Assembly (NCBI GenBank): GCA_017962495.1
Contig: JAGCVH010000004.1
Location: forward strand, 1 to 64,000
DNA: 64,000 nucleotides
Direction: 5' to 3'
From: Bacteroidaceae bacterium
Lineage (GTDB): Bacteria; Bacteroidota; Bacteroidia; Bacteroidales; Bacteroidaceae
The first letter of the stretch is position 1. Each line of letters begins with the position of its first letter. Under the pieces are notes generated by a model that saw only the letters and a list, made by a program, of their open reading frames with translations, was not told the DNA's origin and ran no database searches. This document shows, in pieces, positions 10,613 through 20,394 of this stretch. The position numbers were made by a program, and so were the translations under genes.

Positions 10613-10643
10613 TCATTGTCAATATTATTTCCCCATTTTGGTC

Positions 10644-10662
10644 CCCTCCTTAACAGGGAGGG
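10644..10662. repeat. C/G-rich palindromic repeat, intergenic copy
   Basis: Arms CCCTCC (10644-10649) and GGAGGG (10657-10662) lie just past the stop of the GH97 gene. Same class as the copy at 551-578. Confidence 0.45.
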
Positions 10663-10682
10663 TATGGGGAGAGTCTTCATCA

Positions 10683-12629
10683 CTACTCAACCACCGCTGC
10701 CCAACCGCCGTTCTTAGCCATGCGGACTTCGATGGTGCTCTGTGAAGTGACGTCTTGCTCTATGCGGTTGTAGTGCATAGCCTGATAGTTGGCGTTCACA
10801 CCGTCCTTGAAGGCGGTGAGGTGGTGAGTGCCTGCAGATAGGAAGTTTAGCGGCAGTTGGAAGGTGCGCTCTTCTTGTTCGCCATTGCAGATGCCACCAA
10901 TGAACCACTTCTGACCCTTGCGCTTGGCCACGATGATGTATTTGCCAGCATCGGCTGCCAGACAACGTGTCTCGTCCCATGTGGTGGGCACAGAGGCGAT
11001 GTATCGTGTGCAGTCTTCGTTCTGATAATAGCGTGTGGGATTGTCGGCCAACATCTGCACACCACTCTCCAGCACTACATAGAGGGCCATTTGGAAGGCG
11101 CGAGTGCCCATGGCTCCAGAATTGGGACGGTCGGCACGATAGCGTTCGGGTTGCATGTTGTTCATACCACCAGGCGTAAAGTCGGCAGCACCCACGGCAT
11201 TGCGGATGAAGGGGATGTAGGTGGTGTTCTCAGGTCGGCAACCGCCCATCTGTTCCAATCCGCGTACACCTTCGTAGCTGACCAGGTTGGGATACTCGTA
11301 TTCGAGACCTGCAGGGGTGAATGCTCCATGCCAGTCGACTATGATGTGGTACTTTGCCGCTTCGGCTGTCACGCGCTTGTAGAAGTTGACCATCCACTGG
11401 TCGGCATGATCCATAAAGTCGATTTTCACTGCAGGGATGCCCCACTCGGCGTAGGTCTTGAAGAGGGTGTCGAGGTGGTTGTATGCGGTGAGCCAGGGAA
11501 GCCAGAGAACTATCTTTACTCCCTTTGCATTGCAATACTTGATGAGGTCGGGAAGACGCAGGTTGTCGTTGCCGTTGAAGGGGTCGCGTGTGGACTTTGC
11601 CCAACCTTCGTCCAAGAGAATGTATTCGATGCCGTATTTGGCAGCAAAGTCGGCAAAGTAGCAGTAGGTTTCATAGTTGCAACCAGCCTTGAAATCAACA
11701 TCAGGTCCGTAGGGGGTTGCACCGTTCCACCATTCCCATGAGAACTTGCCGGGCTTGATCCAACTGGTATCAGTGATGACACTGCGACGAGCCAATTGCA
11801 CAGGGACAGTCTGCTCGATGATGCCTTTGGAATCGGTAACTACCACGAAGCGCCAAGGGAAGGAACGTGTGCCTTGAGTCTTGGCAATGTAGTCGCCCTC
11901 CTTGGTGATGGATTCGCTGCGATCGCCACGAGGTTCCCATTCGATGGGGGCTTTGGGGAAGGTGGTGGTAATAGTTTCCTTACCGGCAACCAAGAACATG
12001 CGTGGATAGTCGTCGACATCGCTCTCGCCGATGAGTAGTTGTGTGTCGTCGGCATTGGAAAGCAGGGCTGGGATGGTGGCAATGCTGCCATCTTGGTTCC
12101 AGTCGTTGATGCTCTTGTGCTGATAGGCTTCCTCGTAGGAAGTGTTGAACGAGCGACATGTCTGATAGTGTGCAGTAAAGCCCTCGACGGGATGGATGGT
12201 GAACCTCTCGTCTTTCACCTCCACTTCGCCTTTCAGGTTGGTGACAAAGCGGTGGGCAACGGCATTGTTCATGACACGCAGTAGAATCTTGTATGTGCCG
12301 TAGTCGATGGTGGCCTCGGTGTAATCGTCCTGAATGGTGGAGAACTTCAGGGGCACCACGGGCTTAATGGTTTGGCAAACCTTGCGTTGTTTGATGCTCT
12401 TTGGAGCATTCTTGCCGTCTAATTTCTGGTCGCCAATGGTAAGCGAGATGTTATCCTCGTGATATACGGCTTTGTCCTGTTGATTCACTGTCCAGGTAAG
12501 TTCACCCTTGCCTGTATAGAGCAAAACGACGAGTTTGCCGTCGGGTGATGTAATGCGAGTGGGTTTAGCGGCTTGAACCAAACCAATGCAGCACAAACAA
12601 ATTATAAATAATAGTGAACTCCGTTTCAT
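10683..12629 (-). CDS. glycoside hydrolase family 97, retaining (alpha-galactosidase-like) type
   Basis: 648 residues, signal peptide about 1-20, so periplasmic or outer-membrane associated. The layout matches GH97: an N-terminal beta-sandwich (about 25-280), a TIM barrel starting at KFSWEWWNG (295-303), and a small C-terminal beta domain. In retaining GH97 enzymes such as the Bacteroides alpha-galactosidase BtGH97b the nucleophile is an Asp and the acid/base a Glu about 55 residues later. Here D404 (VKIDFMD) and E459 (RGLEQ) fit that spacing. The inverting enzyme SusB has Gly at the nucleophile site, so this is not a SusB-type alpha-glucosidase. Last gene of the minus-strand operon, 70 bp after the esterase gene and followed by a strong terminator. 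Exact substrate is inferred. Confidence 0.88.
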   Translation of the reverse strand: MKRSSLLFIICLCCIGLVQAAKPTRITSPDGKLVVLLYTGKGELTWTVNQQDKAVYHEDNISLTIGDQKLDGKNAPKSIKQRKVCQTIKPVVPLKFSTIQDDYTEATIDYGTYKILLRVMNNAVAHRFVTNLKGEVEVKDERFTIHPVEGFTAHYQTCRSFNTSYEEAYQHKSINDWNQDGSIATIPALLSNADDTQLLIGESDVDDYPRMFLVAGKETITTTFPKAPIEWEPRGDRSESITKEGDYIAKTQGTRSFPWRFVVVTDSKGIIEQTVPVQLARRSVITDTSWIKPGKFSWEWWNGATPYGPDVDFKAGCNYETYCYFADFAAKYGIEYILLDEGWAKSTRDPFNGNDNLRLPDLIKYCNAKGVKIVLWLPWLTAYNHLDTLFKTYAEWGIPAVKIDFMDHADQWMVNFYKRVTAEAAKYHIIVDWHGAFTPAGLEYEYPNLVSYEGVRGLEQMGGCRPENTTYIPFIRNAVGAADFTPGGMNNMQPERYRADRPNSGAMGTRAFQMALYVVLESGVQMLADNPTRYYQNEDCTRYIASVPTTWDETRCLAADAGKYIIVAKRKGQKWFIGGICNGEQEERTFQLPLNFLSAGTHHLTAFKDGVNANYQAMHYNRIEQDVTSQSTIEVRMAKNGGWAAVVE

Positions 12630-12699
12630 ATTTCCAATTTAATAATGATCAATACTCAAATACTGGTATTCTCTTTTGGTGAGATTAGATGGGGTGTCC

Positions 12700-13386
12700 T
12701 CACTTAACAACCTTCTTAATTGCCTTCTGCACCAGCGGGCCCATGATAGCATAACCAGCAGCGTTGGGGTGACAACCCTCTTCAGAGATACCATCACGCA
12801 TGGCACCTTGTTCGTTGGCCATCTCCGTCCAGTAATCAACATACTGGAACTTGTTCTTCTTGGCATACTCCTTGATACGAGCATTCAGGCTCTTGATCTT
12901 TGCAATTACATCCTTGATTTCGGGACGCCACGTGTAGTGGTCACAGGGGGTGATGGAGGTGAGAATGACCTTGATACCGTTGGCTTTGGCAATCTGAGCC
13001 ATTGTGACGATGTTCTGGAATGTGCGATCCTCGACATAGGGGTGGTTGTTCTGGGCAATGTCGTTCGTGCCGCCATTGATAACTACAGCTTTGGGGTGCA
13101 GGTTTACTACATCCTCATAGAAGCGAAGCACCATTTGATAGGTGGTTTGACCACTGATGCCGCGACCGATGTAGCCATTGTCTTTGAAGAAATCGGGGTG
13201 TCGGTTAGCCCAGTTGTCGGTGATACTGTTTCCCATGAACACAACCTTGCGCTGACTCTGTGGCAAGGCCTTTACTTCTGTGTTGGCATTTGCGTAACGC
13301 TTGAAATTTGCCCAATCGTCACCTGCTGCCTGGACACTGAATACAATCGCCATCATGGCAATAATGGATAAAAAGATTCTTTTCAT
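12700..13386 (-). CDS. secreted SGNH/GDSL-family esterase
   Basis: 228 residues with a signal peptide (1-20). The four SGNH blocks are visible: S54 in GNSIT (block I nucleophile), G79 in GRGISG (block II), N108 in GGTNDI (block III) and H206 in CHPNAAGY (block V). The residue three before the His is Glu (E203) rather than the usual Asp; D198 is nearby. Enzymes of this type remove acyl groups, often acetyl, from sugars or lipids. It sits between GH20 and GH97 genes, which suggests deacylation of a decorated glycan before the glycosidases act. That role is inferred. Confidence 0.85.
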   Translation of the reverse strand: MKRIFLSIIAMMAIVFSVQAAGDDWANFKRYANANTEVKALPQSQRKVVFMGNSITDNWANRHPDFFKDNGYIGRGISGQTTYQMVLRFYEDVVNLHPKAVVINGGTNDIAQNNHPYVEDRTFQNIVTMAQIAKANGIKVILTSITPCDHYTWRPEIKDVIAKIKSLNARIKEYAKKNKFQYVDYWTEMANEQGAMRDGISEEGCHPNAAGYAIMGPLVQKAIKKVVK

Positions 13387-13485
13387 AGTTCTTTAATAGT
13401 TATTGATTATTGATTACTTAAATCTTTTGTGCTTCATCGATTGACCTTCTTGCTCCTCTTCGTTACGCAAGCGTCTCCTGTCGTC

Positions 13486-13553
13486 GCCGAGCGTGGTCTT
13501 CCTCTCCATCACTTCATAACTTGATCTTCACATCGAGCCTGCTCACGCTCGGC
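13486..13553. repeat. inverted repeat in the GH20-esterase gap
   Basis: GCCGAGCGTG (13486-13495) and CACGCTCGGC (13544-13553) are perfect 10-nt complements, in a 233-bp gap (13387-13619) with no gene. A transcript crossing the gap could form this stem and separate expression of the GH20 gene from the downstream esterase and GH97 genes. No T-run follows, so it is not an obvious terminator. Confidence 0.45.
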
Positions 13554-13619
13554 TATGCTAAAGCAAACTTTGCATCGCACTCGCTCAATCGCAGACTTCA
13601 TCACTTCATCATTTCTTTT

Positions 13620-15257
13620 TTACTCTACCTGCCTGCAATACTGAACTCCGAGTTTGTCGTAGATTTTTTCTATTCGAGGCAGACGAGCCTTGAAGTCTTC
13701 GAAGTCCTTCTGTTGGGGTTGGCACCATTGCACCTCACTCATCGCGGCAAGACGGGGAAGAAGTTGATAGAAAGCATGTTCGGGGTAGGCTACCTGCTCT
13801 GTCCAAAGGTTTGCTTGTACGCCCAGAATGCACTTCTGCTCTTCCTCGGTCAATTCCTCGGGCACAACAGGTTCGAAGGAATAAATCTTGCTGCACGATA
13901 CCTGATAGCTGTCTGTGGTGCGAGGCTGCTTACTGTAATCCTTCAATTGGGGATGGTCGATGTAGGCATAGACATTGGGCGACATAATGACGCGATGCTT
14001 CTGCTTAGCAGCTTCGATTCCTCCCTTTGTACCACGCCACGACATCACGATGGCATTCTCGGTGAGACCACCGGCAAGGATTTCGTCCCAACCGATTAGA
14101 CTGCGTCCGCGGGAAGCAAGGAATTGTTCGATTTCGTGATTGAGATATGTCTGCAACTGGTCTTCAGGACTGCGACCATTCTCTTCCTTTAAGCCGAGCT
14201 GTTTTATCTTTTCCTGACACTTGGGACACTTACGCCAACGGTCCTTGGGACACTCGTCGCCACCAATATGGATGAATTTGGAGGGGAACACTTCGCATAA
14301 CTCGCCAAAGGCGGTTTTCAGGAATTCCAGTGTCTCGGGATTGCCTCCACAGAGTACGTCGCGCATCACCCCCCAATGCGGAGCAACGGGGTAGGGACCT
14401 CCCGTGCATCCCAGATTGGGGAACACGTGAAGGGCGCCCATCATGTGGCCAGGCATGTCTATCTCTGGTATGACGTTGATGTAACGCTCTGCCGCATAGC
14501 GTACGATTTCACGACAATCGTCCTGTGTGTAGTAGCCGCCATAGGGGATGTTGTCATAAATGCGCATATTGCCAGGTCCAATGACCGTCTTTTCTCGCAC
14601 ACTGCCTTTCAAAGCCAGATCGGGCAGGGCTTTCACCTCGAAGCGCCAACCTTGGTCCTCGGTAAAATGCCAATGGAACTGATTGCAACCATGTAAGGCC
14701 ATCACGTCGAGGAATTGCTTGATGACATCCACGGAAAAGAAATGACGGGCGCAATCAAGCAATACACCGCGATAAGCGAAACGTGGAGCATCCTGAATGC
14801 GAGCAAAGGGGAAAGCTACCTCTTTTTCCTTGGTGCCTACTGGGAGGCTCTTCCTTATCGTTTGAGCGGCTCGGAACAAACCAACGGGTTCATTGGCACG
14901 AACAAGAATGCCTGCTTTGCCAATTTCAATGGTATAGGCCTCCTGTCCCTGAACGGTTATTCCCTTTCCTTGAAGTCCCAACGTGAGACGAATGGCAGCA
15001 CGTTTGTTGTCGGGAGTCAGTTGCAGACTAATACCTGTAGCCTCCTTTACCCACTGACAAAGGAACTCTGCCGTGCTTTGAGCTTCCTTATTGGAGGACT
15101 CGTAACTGATGGTCATTCCCGTTTGCAGGGTAAAGGCTTTCGTTGTGTCCTGGTCAACGCTCGTGGGCAGAGGCACAACGTGATAGTCGGCTCGCGATTG
15201 GGCAGAGCTGAATTGTACAATCAGTAATGAAAATAAGAATATTGCAACTCGTTTCAT
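13620..15257 (-). CDS. beta-N-acetylhexosaminidase, glycoside hydrolase family 20
   Basis: 545 residues with a signal peptide (about 1-19). An N-terminal GH20b alpha/beta domain (about 25-150) precedes the GH20 TIM barrel (about 160-500). The catalytic Asp-Glu pair of substrate-assisted GH20 enzymes is D334-E335 in HIGGDECPKDRW. Other GH20 hallmarks are HWHFTEDQGWR (195-205) and PEIDMPGH (264-271). It should release terminal GlcNAc or GalNAc from glycoconjugates. It begins 12 bp after the EEP-family gene, so the two are co-transcribed. The GH20-GH97-esterase combination suggests an amino-sugar-bearing glycan such as host mucin or glycolipid, but no SusC/SusD pair is in view. Confidence 0.92.
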   Translation of the reverse strand: MKRVAIFLFSLLIVQFSSAQSRADYHVVPLPTSVDQDTTKAFTLQTGMTISYESSNKEAQSTAEFLCQWVKEATGISLQLTPDNKRAAIRLTLGLQGKGITVQGQEAYTIEIGKAGILVRANEPVGLFRAAQTIRKSLPVGTKEKEVAFPFARIQDAPRFAYRGVLLDCARHFFSVDVIKQFLDVMALHGCNQFHWHFTEDQGWRFEVKALPDLALKGSVREKTVIGPGNMRIYDNIPYGGYYTQDDCREIVRYAAERYINVIPEIDMPGHMMGALHVFPNLGCTGGPYPVAPHWGVMRDVLCGGNPETLEFLKTAFGELCEVFPSKFIHIGGDECPKDRWRKCPKCQEKIKQLGLKEENGRSPEDQLQTYLNHEIEQFLASRGRSLIGWDEILAGGLTENAIVMSWRGTKGGIEAAKQKHRVIMSPNVYAYIDHPQLKDYSKQPRTTDSYQVSCSKIYSFEPVVPEELTEEEQKCILGVQANLWTEQVAYPEHAFYQLLPRLAAMSEVQWCQPQQKDFEDFKARLPRIEKIYDKLGVQYCRQVE

Positions 15258-15269
15258 AGTTCTTAATGC

Positions 15270-16142
15270 TTAAAATCTAATGCGTGCAAAGATGGGATAG
15301 TGGTCAGAGAAATTACGACGCGACATGCGGTAGTTCATGTCCTCTTGCCAGCGTCCATCGGTCAGAACAGCATAGGCTTCAACCTTAGTGTCCGGTGTGA
15401 CAAAGATGTGGTCGATGCGATCGTCAGTAAAGAAATGATAGTCGAAACCATTGTATGTACCATTCTCTGCAAATCGCAGGTTGGCTGCTGTGTAGCAGTC
15501 TTTGAGTATGCCCGATTCCGTAAAGAGGGAGTAGAGTTCATTGCTTTGCGGCACATTGAAGTCACCCGTCAGCACAGCCAGTTTCTTTCCTCCGTCGGTC
15601 ATCTCTGTAATTCTTTTCATGACCAGCTTTGCCGACTCATTGCGAGCCTTGACACCCACGTGATCCATATGCAGGTTCAGGAAGAAGAATTCTTTCTCGG
15701 TCTCTCGGTCTCGAAAATGCCCCCATGTGCAGATTCGAATACATGCAGCATCCCATCCCAAGGCAGGACGGTCGGGTGTCTCGTTGAGCCAGAAGTTTCC
15801 TTTGTCGATAAGTTCCACACGCTGAGGATTATAGAAGATGGCGGCATATTCGCCTTTCTGCTTGCCATCGTCTCTTCCTACACCAATCCACTTGTAACTG
15901 ATCTTTAGCCTCTCGTTGAGGTCGAGCAGTTGAGAATGTAACACTTCCTGAGCACCAAAGACATCGGGCTGTTCCCATAAGATTTGGTTGCATATGGAAG
16001 GACAGCGGACTGCCCAGGCATTGCCTTTGATGCTATCCTCTTTGTTCTTGTAACGGATGTTGTAACTCCCCACTTTCAACACTTGGGCTGTTGCTCCCAG
16101 ACAAGTGAGGCAGGCAAGCAACACGAAGATTGTCTTTTTCAT
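15270..16142 (-). CDS. secreted endonuclease/exonuclease/phosphatase (EEP) family protein
   Basis: 290 residues, signal peptide about 1-19 (LACLTCLGATAQ). EEP-fold motifs are in order: SYNIRY near the N-terminus, AQEV (metal-binding Glu), LHMDHVG, TGDFN, RIDHIFV and a C-terminal SDHYPI with the catalytic Asp-His. The family includes DNases, sphingomyelinases and inositol-phosphate phosphatases, and sequence alone does not choose between them. Because it is exported with glycosidases, a phosphodiesterase or phosphatase acting on host lipid or glycan is more likely than DNA repair. First gene of the minus-strand operon, with a good promoter about 25 bp upstream. Confidence 0.85.
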   Translation of the reverse strand: MKKTIFVLLACLTCLGATAQVLKVGSYNIRYKNKEDSIKGNAWAVRCPSICNQILWEQPDVFGAQEVLHSQLLDLNERLKISYKWIGVGRDDGKQKGEYAAIFYNPQRVELIDKGNFWLNETPDRPALGWDAACIRICTWGHFRDRETEKEFFFLNLHMDHVGVKARNESAKLVMKRITEMTDGGKKLAVLTGDFNVPQSNELYSLFTESGILKDCYTAANLRFAENGTYNGFDYHFFTDDRIDHIFVTPDTKVEAYAVLTDGRWQEDMNYRMSRRNFSDHYPIFARIRF

Positions 16143-16167
16143 AATTCAATTTTACAGGTTCTCGATG

Positions 16168-16199
16168 CAAAACTACTCATTATTATTTGTTTACGCAAC
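16168..16199 (-). promoter_or_regulatory. promoter of the EEP-GH20-esterase-GH97 operon
   Basis: Minus-strand TAGTTTTG (16175-16168) with GTTG (16199-16196) 20 bp upstream. Predicted start near 16161, giving a leader of about 19 nt. Confidence 0.55.
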
Positions 16200-16269
16200 T
16201 ACGTGATGTGACTTTTTTGTACGGAAATGTGCATCGGAGCGATTTTGTGTGTGATTTCTTGACAAAAAG

Positions 16270-16301
16270 TTTGTCTTCATAATTCATTTACACTAATTTT
16301 G
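16270..16301 (+). promoter_or_regulatory. promoter of the hybrid two-component regulator
   Basis: TTTG (16270-16273) and TAATTTTG (16294-16301) with 20-bp spacing, matching the Bacteroidetes consensus. Start expected near 16307, about 25 nt before the ATG. Confidence 0.65.
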
Positions 16302-16332
16302 CATGACGTATTTATATTACAAATAGATTCCT

Positions 16333-19300
16333 ATGAAGAGTATTTTAAATATGCGATTAAGAGTCTTCGTACGATTCTTCGTAATCCTGTTGCTGGTGGT
16401 TTGCCAGCCATTGTCGGCACTAAACCAACGCATGGTAACTACACATGATGGCTTGTCGAGCATGTTTGTCATGTCGCTTTACCAAGATAGTTTAGGCTAT
16501 ATGTGGGTGGGAACATACAATGGCATATCCATCCTTGAGGGAAATAACTCCAATGTCTCCACATCGCGCGACCGCATCTTCTCCCAATTGAAAGGTAGTG
16601 TCATAGAAAGCATACAAGGCGGTTCGTACGGACAAGTATGGTTCCATTCCAATTACGGAATCGTGCATTGGGACGCACGTAAGTGTGAATTGCAAAAGTT
16701 TCCGGAGATAAACAGCATTTATAAGTTTGTTGTTTCGTCAAACGACGAGGTATTGGTGGCTTCGCAAGAGCGTGGCTTACTATATTATAATGTTAAGGAA
16801 AAACGATTCTTCCCGTTCTCGTTCGAGAATCTTCGTTGTTCCGACATCTTGACGATGAGCATCGACAAAGAGCACCATTGGTATGTGGTGACGCCGACGA
16901 GGATCTATGAAGCTCAACTGACGACAGAACGCGACGGGACGATATCTTTCCGTTTGTTCCACCAGCGTGAGTTTGAGGGTAAAAGAATGAGGTCAGCGTT
17001 TTCTGATGGCGACAAATTGTTTCTGGTTGATGAGGATAATAAAGTGAATCGGACATCGCTTCGCAAAGGGGCAATGGAGACTTTATTCCCCCTCTCTCCT
17101 GCTATGTTGAGTCAAAGCAGAGTGACCTCGATTGTGAGTTATGGGTCTGATGTGTTGGTCGGCTTTACGAATCACGGTGCCATTCGCATGACTCCACGAA
17201 AAGAGGGTTCGGAAATCGTGTGGGAAGAGTCGCGTTTGGATGTAAAATCTGGTGTGTTCGATATCAAATACGACGCCCGACAACATATCTTGTGGGTAGC
17301 GACCGACGGTGAAGGTATCCGTTATTTCTCTGATGACCCGTATGAGATACGCACGGAGAGTTTGCAGAAACTCCCTTTCCCCATTTCTACTCCGGTACGT
17401 GATTTGCAGAAGGATAGCGAGGGCACATTGTGGATGTCGACAAAAGGAGATGGTTTGGTTGCTTATCATAATTACGATCCCGAAAGCGGTTATGCGTCAA
17501 AGATAGAACATTTCACCACCGAGAACAGCCTTTTGCTTCACAACTCCATCTATTGCTTGAGTGAAGGTCGGAATGGTATTATCTGGATGGGTTCTGACGG
17601 AAGAGGTATCAATTATTACCTGCCTCGTCGGCACTATATTGGCGTGCTGGATGTCGGTGACCTTCCAATCCATAATGTGCACGATTTGACGGAAGTCGAT
17701 GACGAATTGTGGATCGCAACTTGGGGTCATGGTATCTATTGCGTGCATCTGCGTTGGAATGGCGACATGCCTGCGGTCGAGTCTATCGACCAGATACTCT
17801 ACGACCCTGAACATTGGGAACTTGAACAGGCTTTGGCGATTCGGTCTCGCGGGAATTCAATATGGGTGACATACCGAGAGAATGGCGTGGCGCAAATCGA
17901 ACGCAAGTCCAACAAGCATAAAGCCTATGCCTTCGCAACACCGCGCCTAAGCGTAGCGAACGATGTACTTACGCTTAATACAAAAGCGCCTCAGGGTGTG
18001 CTGTTTGCGACATCGGCGGGCTTGTTCATGAAACCTAACGATCCCTCAAAGCCTGTCGTTAACTTGAATGATACGCTTGGCCTTGAATCTCAAACCGTTC
18101 GCTCCATCATTTATACACGAAACGGAAATGTCTGGTTCTGCACGCCTCATGGTATGGTACAGTGGAATACCAAAAACATGATGACAAAGACTTATGCCAT
18201 TGGAAACAATATAGAGGTAAGTGAGTTTGTAGAGGGTGCGGCCTACTATGATGAAGAAAATGATATTAAATACTTTGGCGGAACAGGCGGTTTCATTGTG
18301 ATTTCTCCTCAGCGAAACGAAGAGACGCTCATCTTGCCCGATATAAAATTCCGCGATGTGATGTTCCTAACCGATGAAATGGATATACGTCCGATTACAG
18401 ACAATGCTCCCATCGAGATTGAATATGACCGTAACGACTTCACTGTTAAGTATGATGCGGTTGATTATCTCCATGCCGACAACTACATCTTCGAATATTG
18501 TCTTGACGACGGTTCGCATAGTTGGATTCAGAATGGTAGAAACCGTAGCATCTCGTTCATCAACCAGCGTCCCGGAAAGTATACTTTGAGCGTGCGGTAT
18601 AGAAGAGGTAGTTACATCAGTCCCTCTTATGAACTTAAAATTCACATCCTTCCACCCTGGTGGTTGTCGTGGCCTATGAAACTGCTTTATGCATTGTTGG
18701 CGATGGCTATGATTGCCTATGTCATTTATCGCTATATCCGTCGGCAGCGTCGCCGTAATTTCTACATGATAGAGCGCATGAACGAGAAACACCGTCAAGA
18801 TGTGTATGAGAGCAAACTGCGCTTCTTTACCAACATCACGCATGAGTTTTCAACGCCTCTTACACTGATCAGCGGTCCTTGTCAACGCATACTCGATATG
18901 TCGGATGTAAGTGCCGATGTGAAGGATTATGCCACTGTCATACAACGTAGTTCGACCCGGCTTAACGACCTTATCCAACAACTTATCGAGTTCCGTCGAA
19001 TCGATACTGGTAACCGCGTGATGAATATAGTTGAGGCAAATGTAACAGAACGTCTCAAAGATACGGTCGCCAGCTTCTGTGTGGAAGCGGAAAAGCATCA
19101 CATTAACTACAAAGTGAGCATACAGCCAGGCTTGGTTTGGCCAACGGATGTTAATGCGTTTACGACCATCTGCATTAACTTGATTTCCAATGCGTTCAAG
19201 TATGTCAAAGAGAATGGCGACATCTACGTCGACCTACGTACGACAGAGCAGGATAAACTGCAATTAAAGGTAAGTAATTCGGGCCGTGCTATTAGTCGCG

Positions 19301-20394
19301 AGCAGATAAATAACATGTTTAACCGCTATACCATTCTTGAAGGTCTTGAGGACGATACGCTAAATCGAGGCTTTGCACGAAACGGACTTGGTTTAGCTAT
19401 CACGCAAGGTCTCATCACGGGATTAGGCGGTGACATTGATGTTCAAGGGGATAATGACTTGACGATGTTTAAGGTAACCCTGCCTCGTCAAGAGCTGAGC
19501 GTTGCTGAAAACGCGCCCTCTTCGGGCTATACTGCAATCCATCATGACGAAGACTCTTGGGTGGAGTATGATGATAAAAATGTCGATGAAATGGACGAAA
19601 ATAAGGCTACGGTGCTTGTCGTGGATGATGACAGGGAGATGCTTTGGTTCCTTGACGACATCTTAAGGAAGGATTATAATGTGATATCATTCTCTGATCC
19701 TGAAATGGCAATGAAGAGTTTTGAGAAGAATCGGGTCGATCTTGTCATCTCGGACATTGTCATGGAACCCTTCGACGGGGTTGAACTTTGTCGTCGCATA
19801 AAGGATAACAGTCTTACAAACCATATTCCTATCATCTTACTTTCCTCAAGGCAGAATGAAGAAACTCAGGTGGCTACGGCCAATGCAGGAGCAGAACTGT
19901 TCCTTAGTAAGCCTTTTGAAATCAACTATTTCCTTTCCGTCGTACGCAATCAACTGAAGCGTAACCAAAAGCTTAAGGATTATTTCAACTCAAGTCTGAG
20001 TGCCTTCGATGTTGTGGATGGTCGTCATCTCCATCATGAAGATAAGTTGCTCCTTGACCGTATAACCCAGATTATCAACGATAACCTTACAAATCCTGAC
20101 CTTACAACGCAGTTCTTAGCTAAGGAGATTGGTATCGGATTGCGTAATATCTACCGTAAATTGGAGGGCATCACGAGCTTGACGCCTAAGGATATGATTC
20201 GTGAAGCACGTTTGGAGCGTGCTCGTCAACTGCTGACAAAGACTGGCATGAATGTAGAGGAAGTATGCTATCAAGCAGGCTTCAATAATCGTGGCACATT
20301 CTATAAATTGTTTGCTGCAAAGTTTGGATGCACGCCCAAACAGTATCATGAATCGCAGTTTAATCGGGCAAAAGACGAAATCAATCAGGCTTGA
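16333..20394 (+). CDS. hybrid two-component system sensor/regulator (HTCS)
   Basis: 1353 residues that join sensor and response regulator in one inner-membrane protein. After a signal/anchor segment (about 10-30) come two periplasmic beta-propellers of Reg_prop repeats (about 35-690; repeat cores such as GYMWVGTYNG) and a Y_Y_Y domain (about 690-770). A transmembrane helix follows (about 776-800), then a HisKA domain with phospho-His H837 (NITHEFSTPL), an ATPase domain, a receiver with phospho-Asp D1141 (VISDIVM) and acidic pocket D1098-D1100, and an AraC-type DNA-binding domain (about 1240-1345). HTCS proteins bind an oligosaccharide in the periplasm and activate nearby glycan-use genes. The divergent EEP-GH20-esterase-GH97 operon, 190 bp away, is the obvious target, by inference. 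Confidence 0.95.
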   Translation: MKSILNMRLRVFVRFFVILLLVVCQPLSALNQRMVTTHDGLSSMFVMSLYQDSLGYMWVGTYNGISILEGNNSNVSTSRDRIFSQLKGSVIESIQGGSYGQVWFHSNYGIVHWDARKCELQKFPEINSIYKFVVSSNDEVLVASQERGLLYYNVKEKRFFPFSFENLRCSDILTMSIDKEHHWYVVTPTRIYEAQLTTERDGTISFRLFHQREFEGKRMRSAFSDGDKLFLVDEDNKVNRTSLRKGAMETLFPLSPAMLSQSRVTSIVSYGSDVLVGFTNHGAIRMTPRKEGSEIVWEESRLDVKSGVFDIKYDARQHILWVATDGEGIRYFSDDPYEIRTESLQKLPFPISTPVRDLQKDSEGTLWMSTKGDGLVAYHNYDPESGYASKIEHFTTENSLLLHNSIYCLSEGRNGIIWMGSDGRGINYYLPRRHYIGVLDVGDLPIHNVHDLTEVDDELWIATWGHGIYCVHLRWNGDMPAVESIDQILYDPEHWELEQALAIRSRGNSIWVTYRENGVAQIERKSNKHKAYAFATPRLSVANDVLTLNTKAPQGVLFATSAGLFMKPNDPSKPVVNLNDTLGLESQTVRSIIYTRNGNVWFCTPHGMVQWNTKNMMTKTYAIGNNIEVSEFVEGAAYYDEENDIKYFGGTGGFIVISPQRNEETLILPDIKFRDVMFLTDEMDIRPITDNAPIEIEYDRNDFTVKYDAVDYLHADNYIFEYCLDDGSHSWIQNGRNRSISFINQRPGKYTLSVRYRRGSYISPSYELKIHILPPWWLSWPMKLLYALLAMAMIAYVIYRYIRRQRRRNFYMIERMNEKHRQDVYESKLRFFTNITHEFSTPLTLISGPCQRILDMSDVSADVKDYATVIQRSSTRLNDLIQQLIEFRRIDTGNRVMNIVEANVTERLKDTVASFCVEAEKHHINYKVSIQPGLVWPTDVNAFTTICINLISNAFKYVKENGDIYVDLRTTEQDKLQLKVSNSGRAISREQINNMFNRYTILEGLEDDTLNRGFARNGLGLAITQGLITGLGGDIDVQGDNDLTMFKVTLPRQELSVAENAPSSGYTAIHHDEDSWVEYDDKNVDEMDENKATVLVVDDDREMLWFLDDILRKDYNVISFSDPEMAMKSFEKNRVDLVISDIVMEPFDGVELCRRIKDNSLTNHIPIILLSSRQNEETQVATANAGAELFLSKPFEINYFLSVVRNQLKRNQKLKDYFNSSLSAFDVVDGRHLHHEDKLLLDRITQIINDNLTNPDLTTQFLAKEIGIGLRNIYRKLEGITSLTPKDMIREARLERARQLLTKTGMNVEEVCYQAGFNNRGTFYKLFAAKFGCTPKQYHESQFNRAKDEINQA

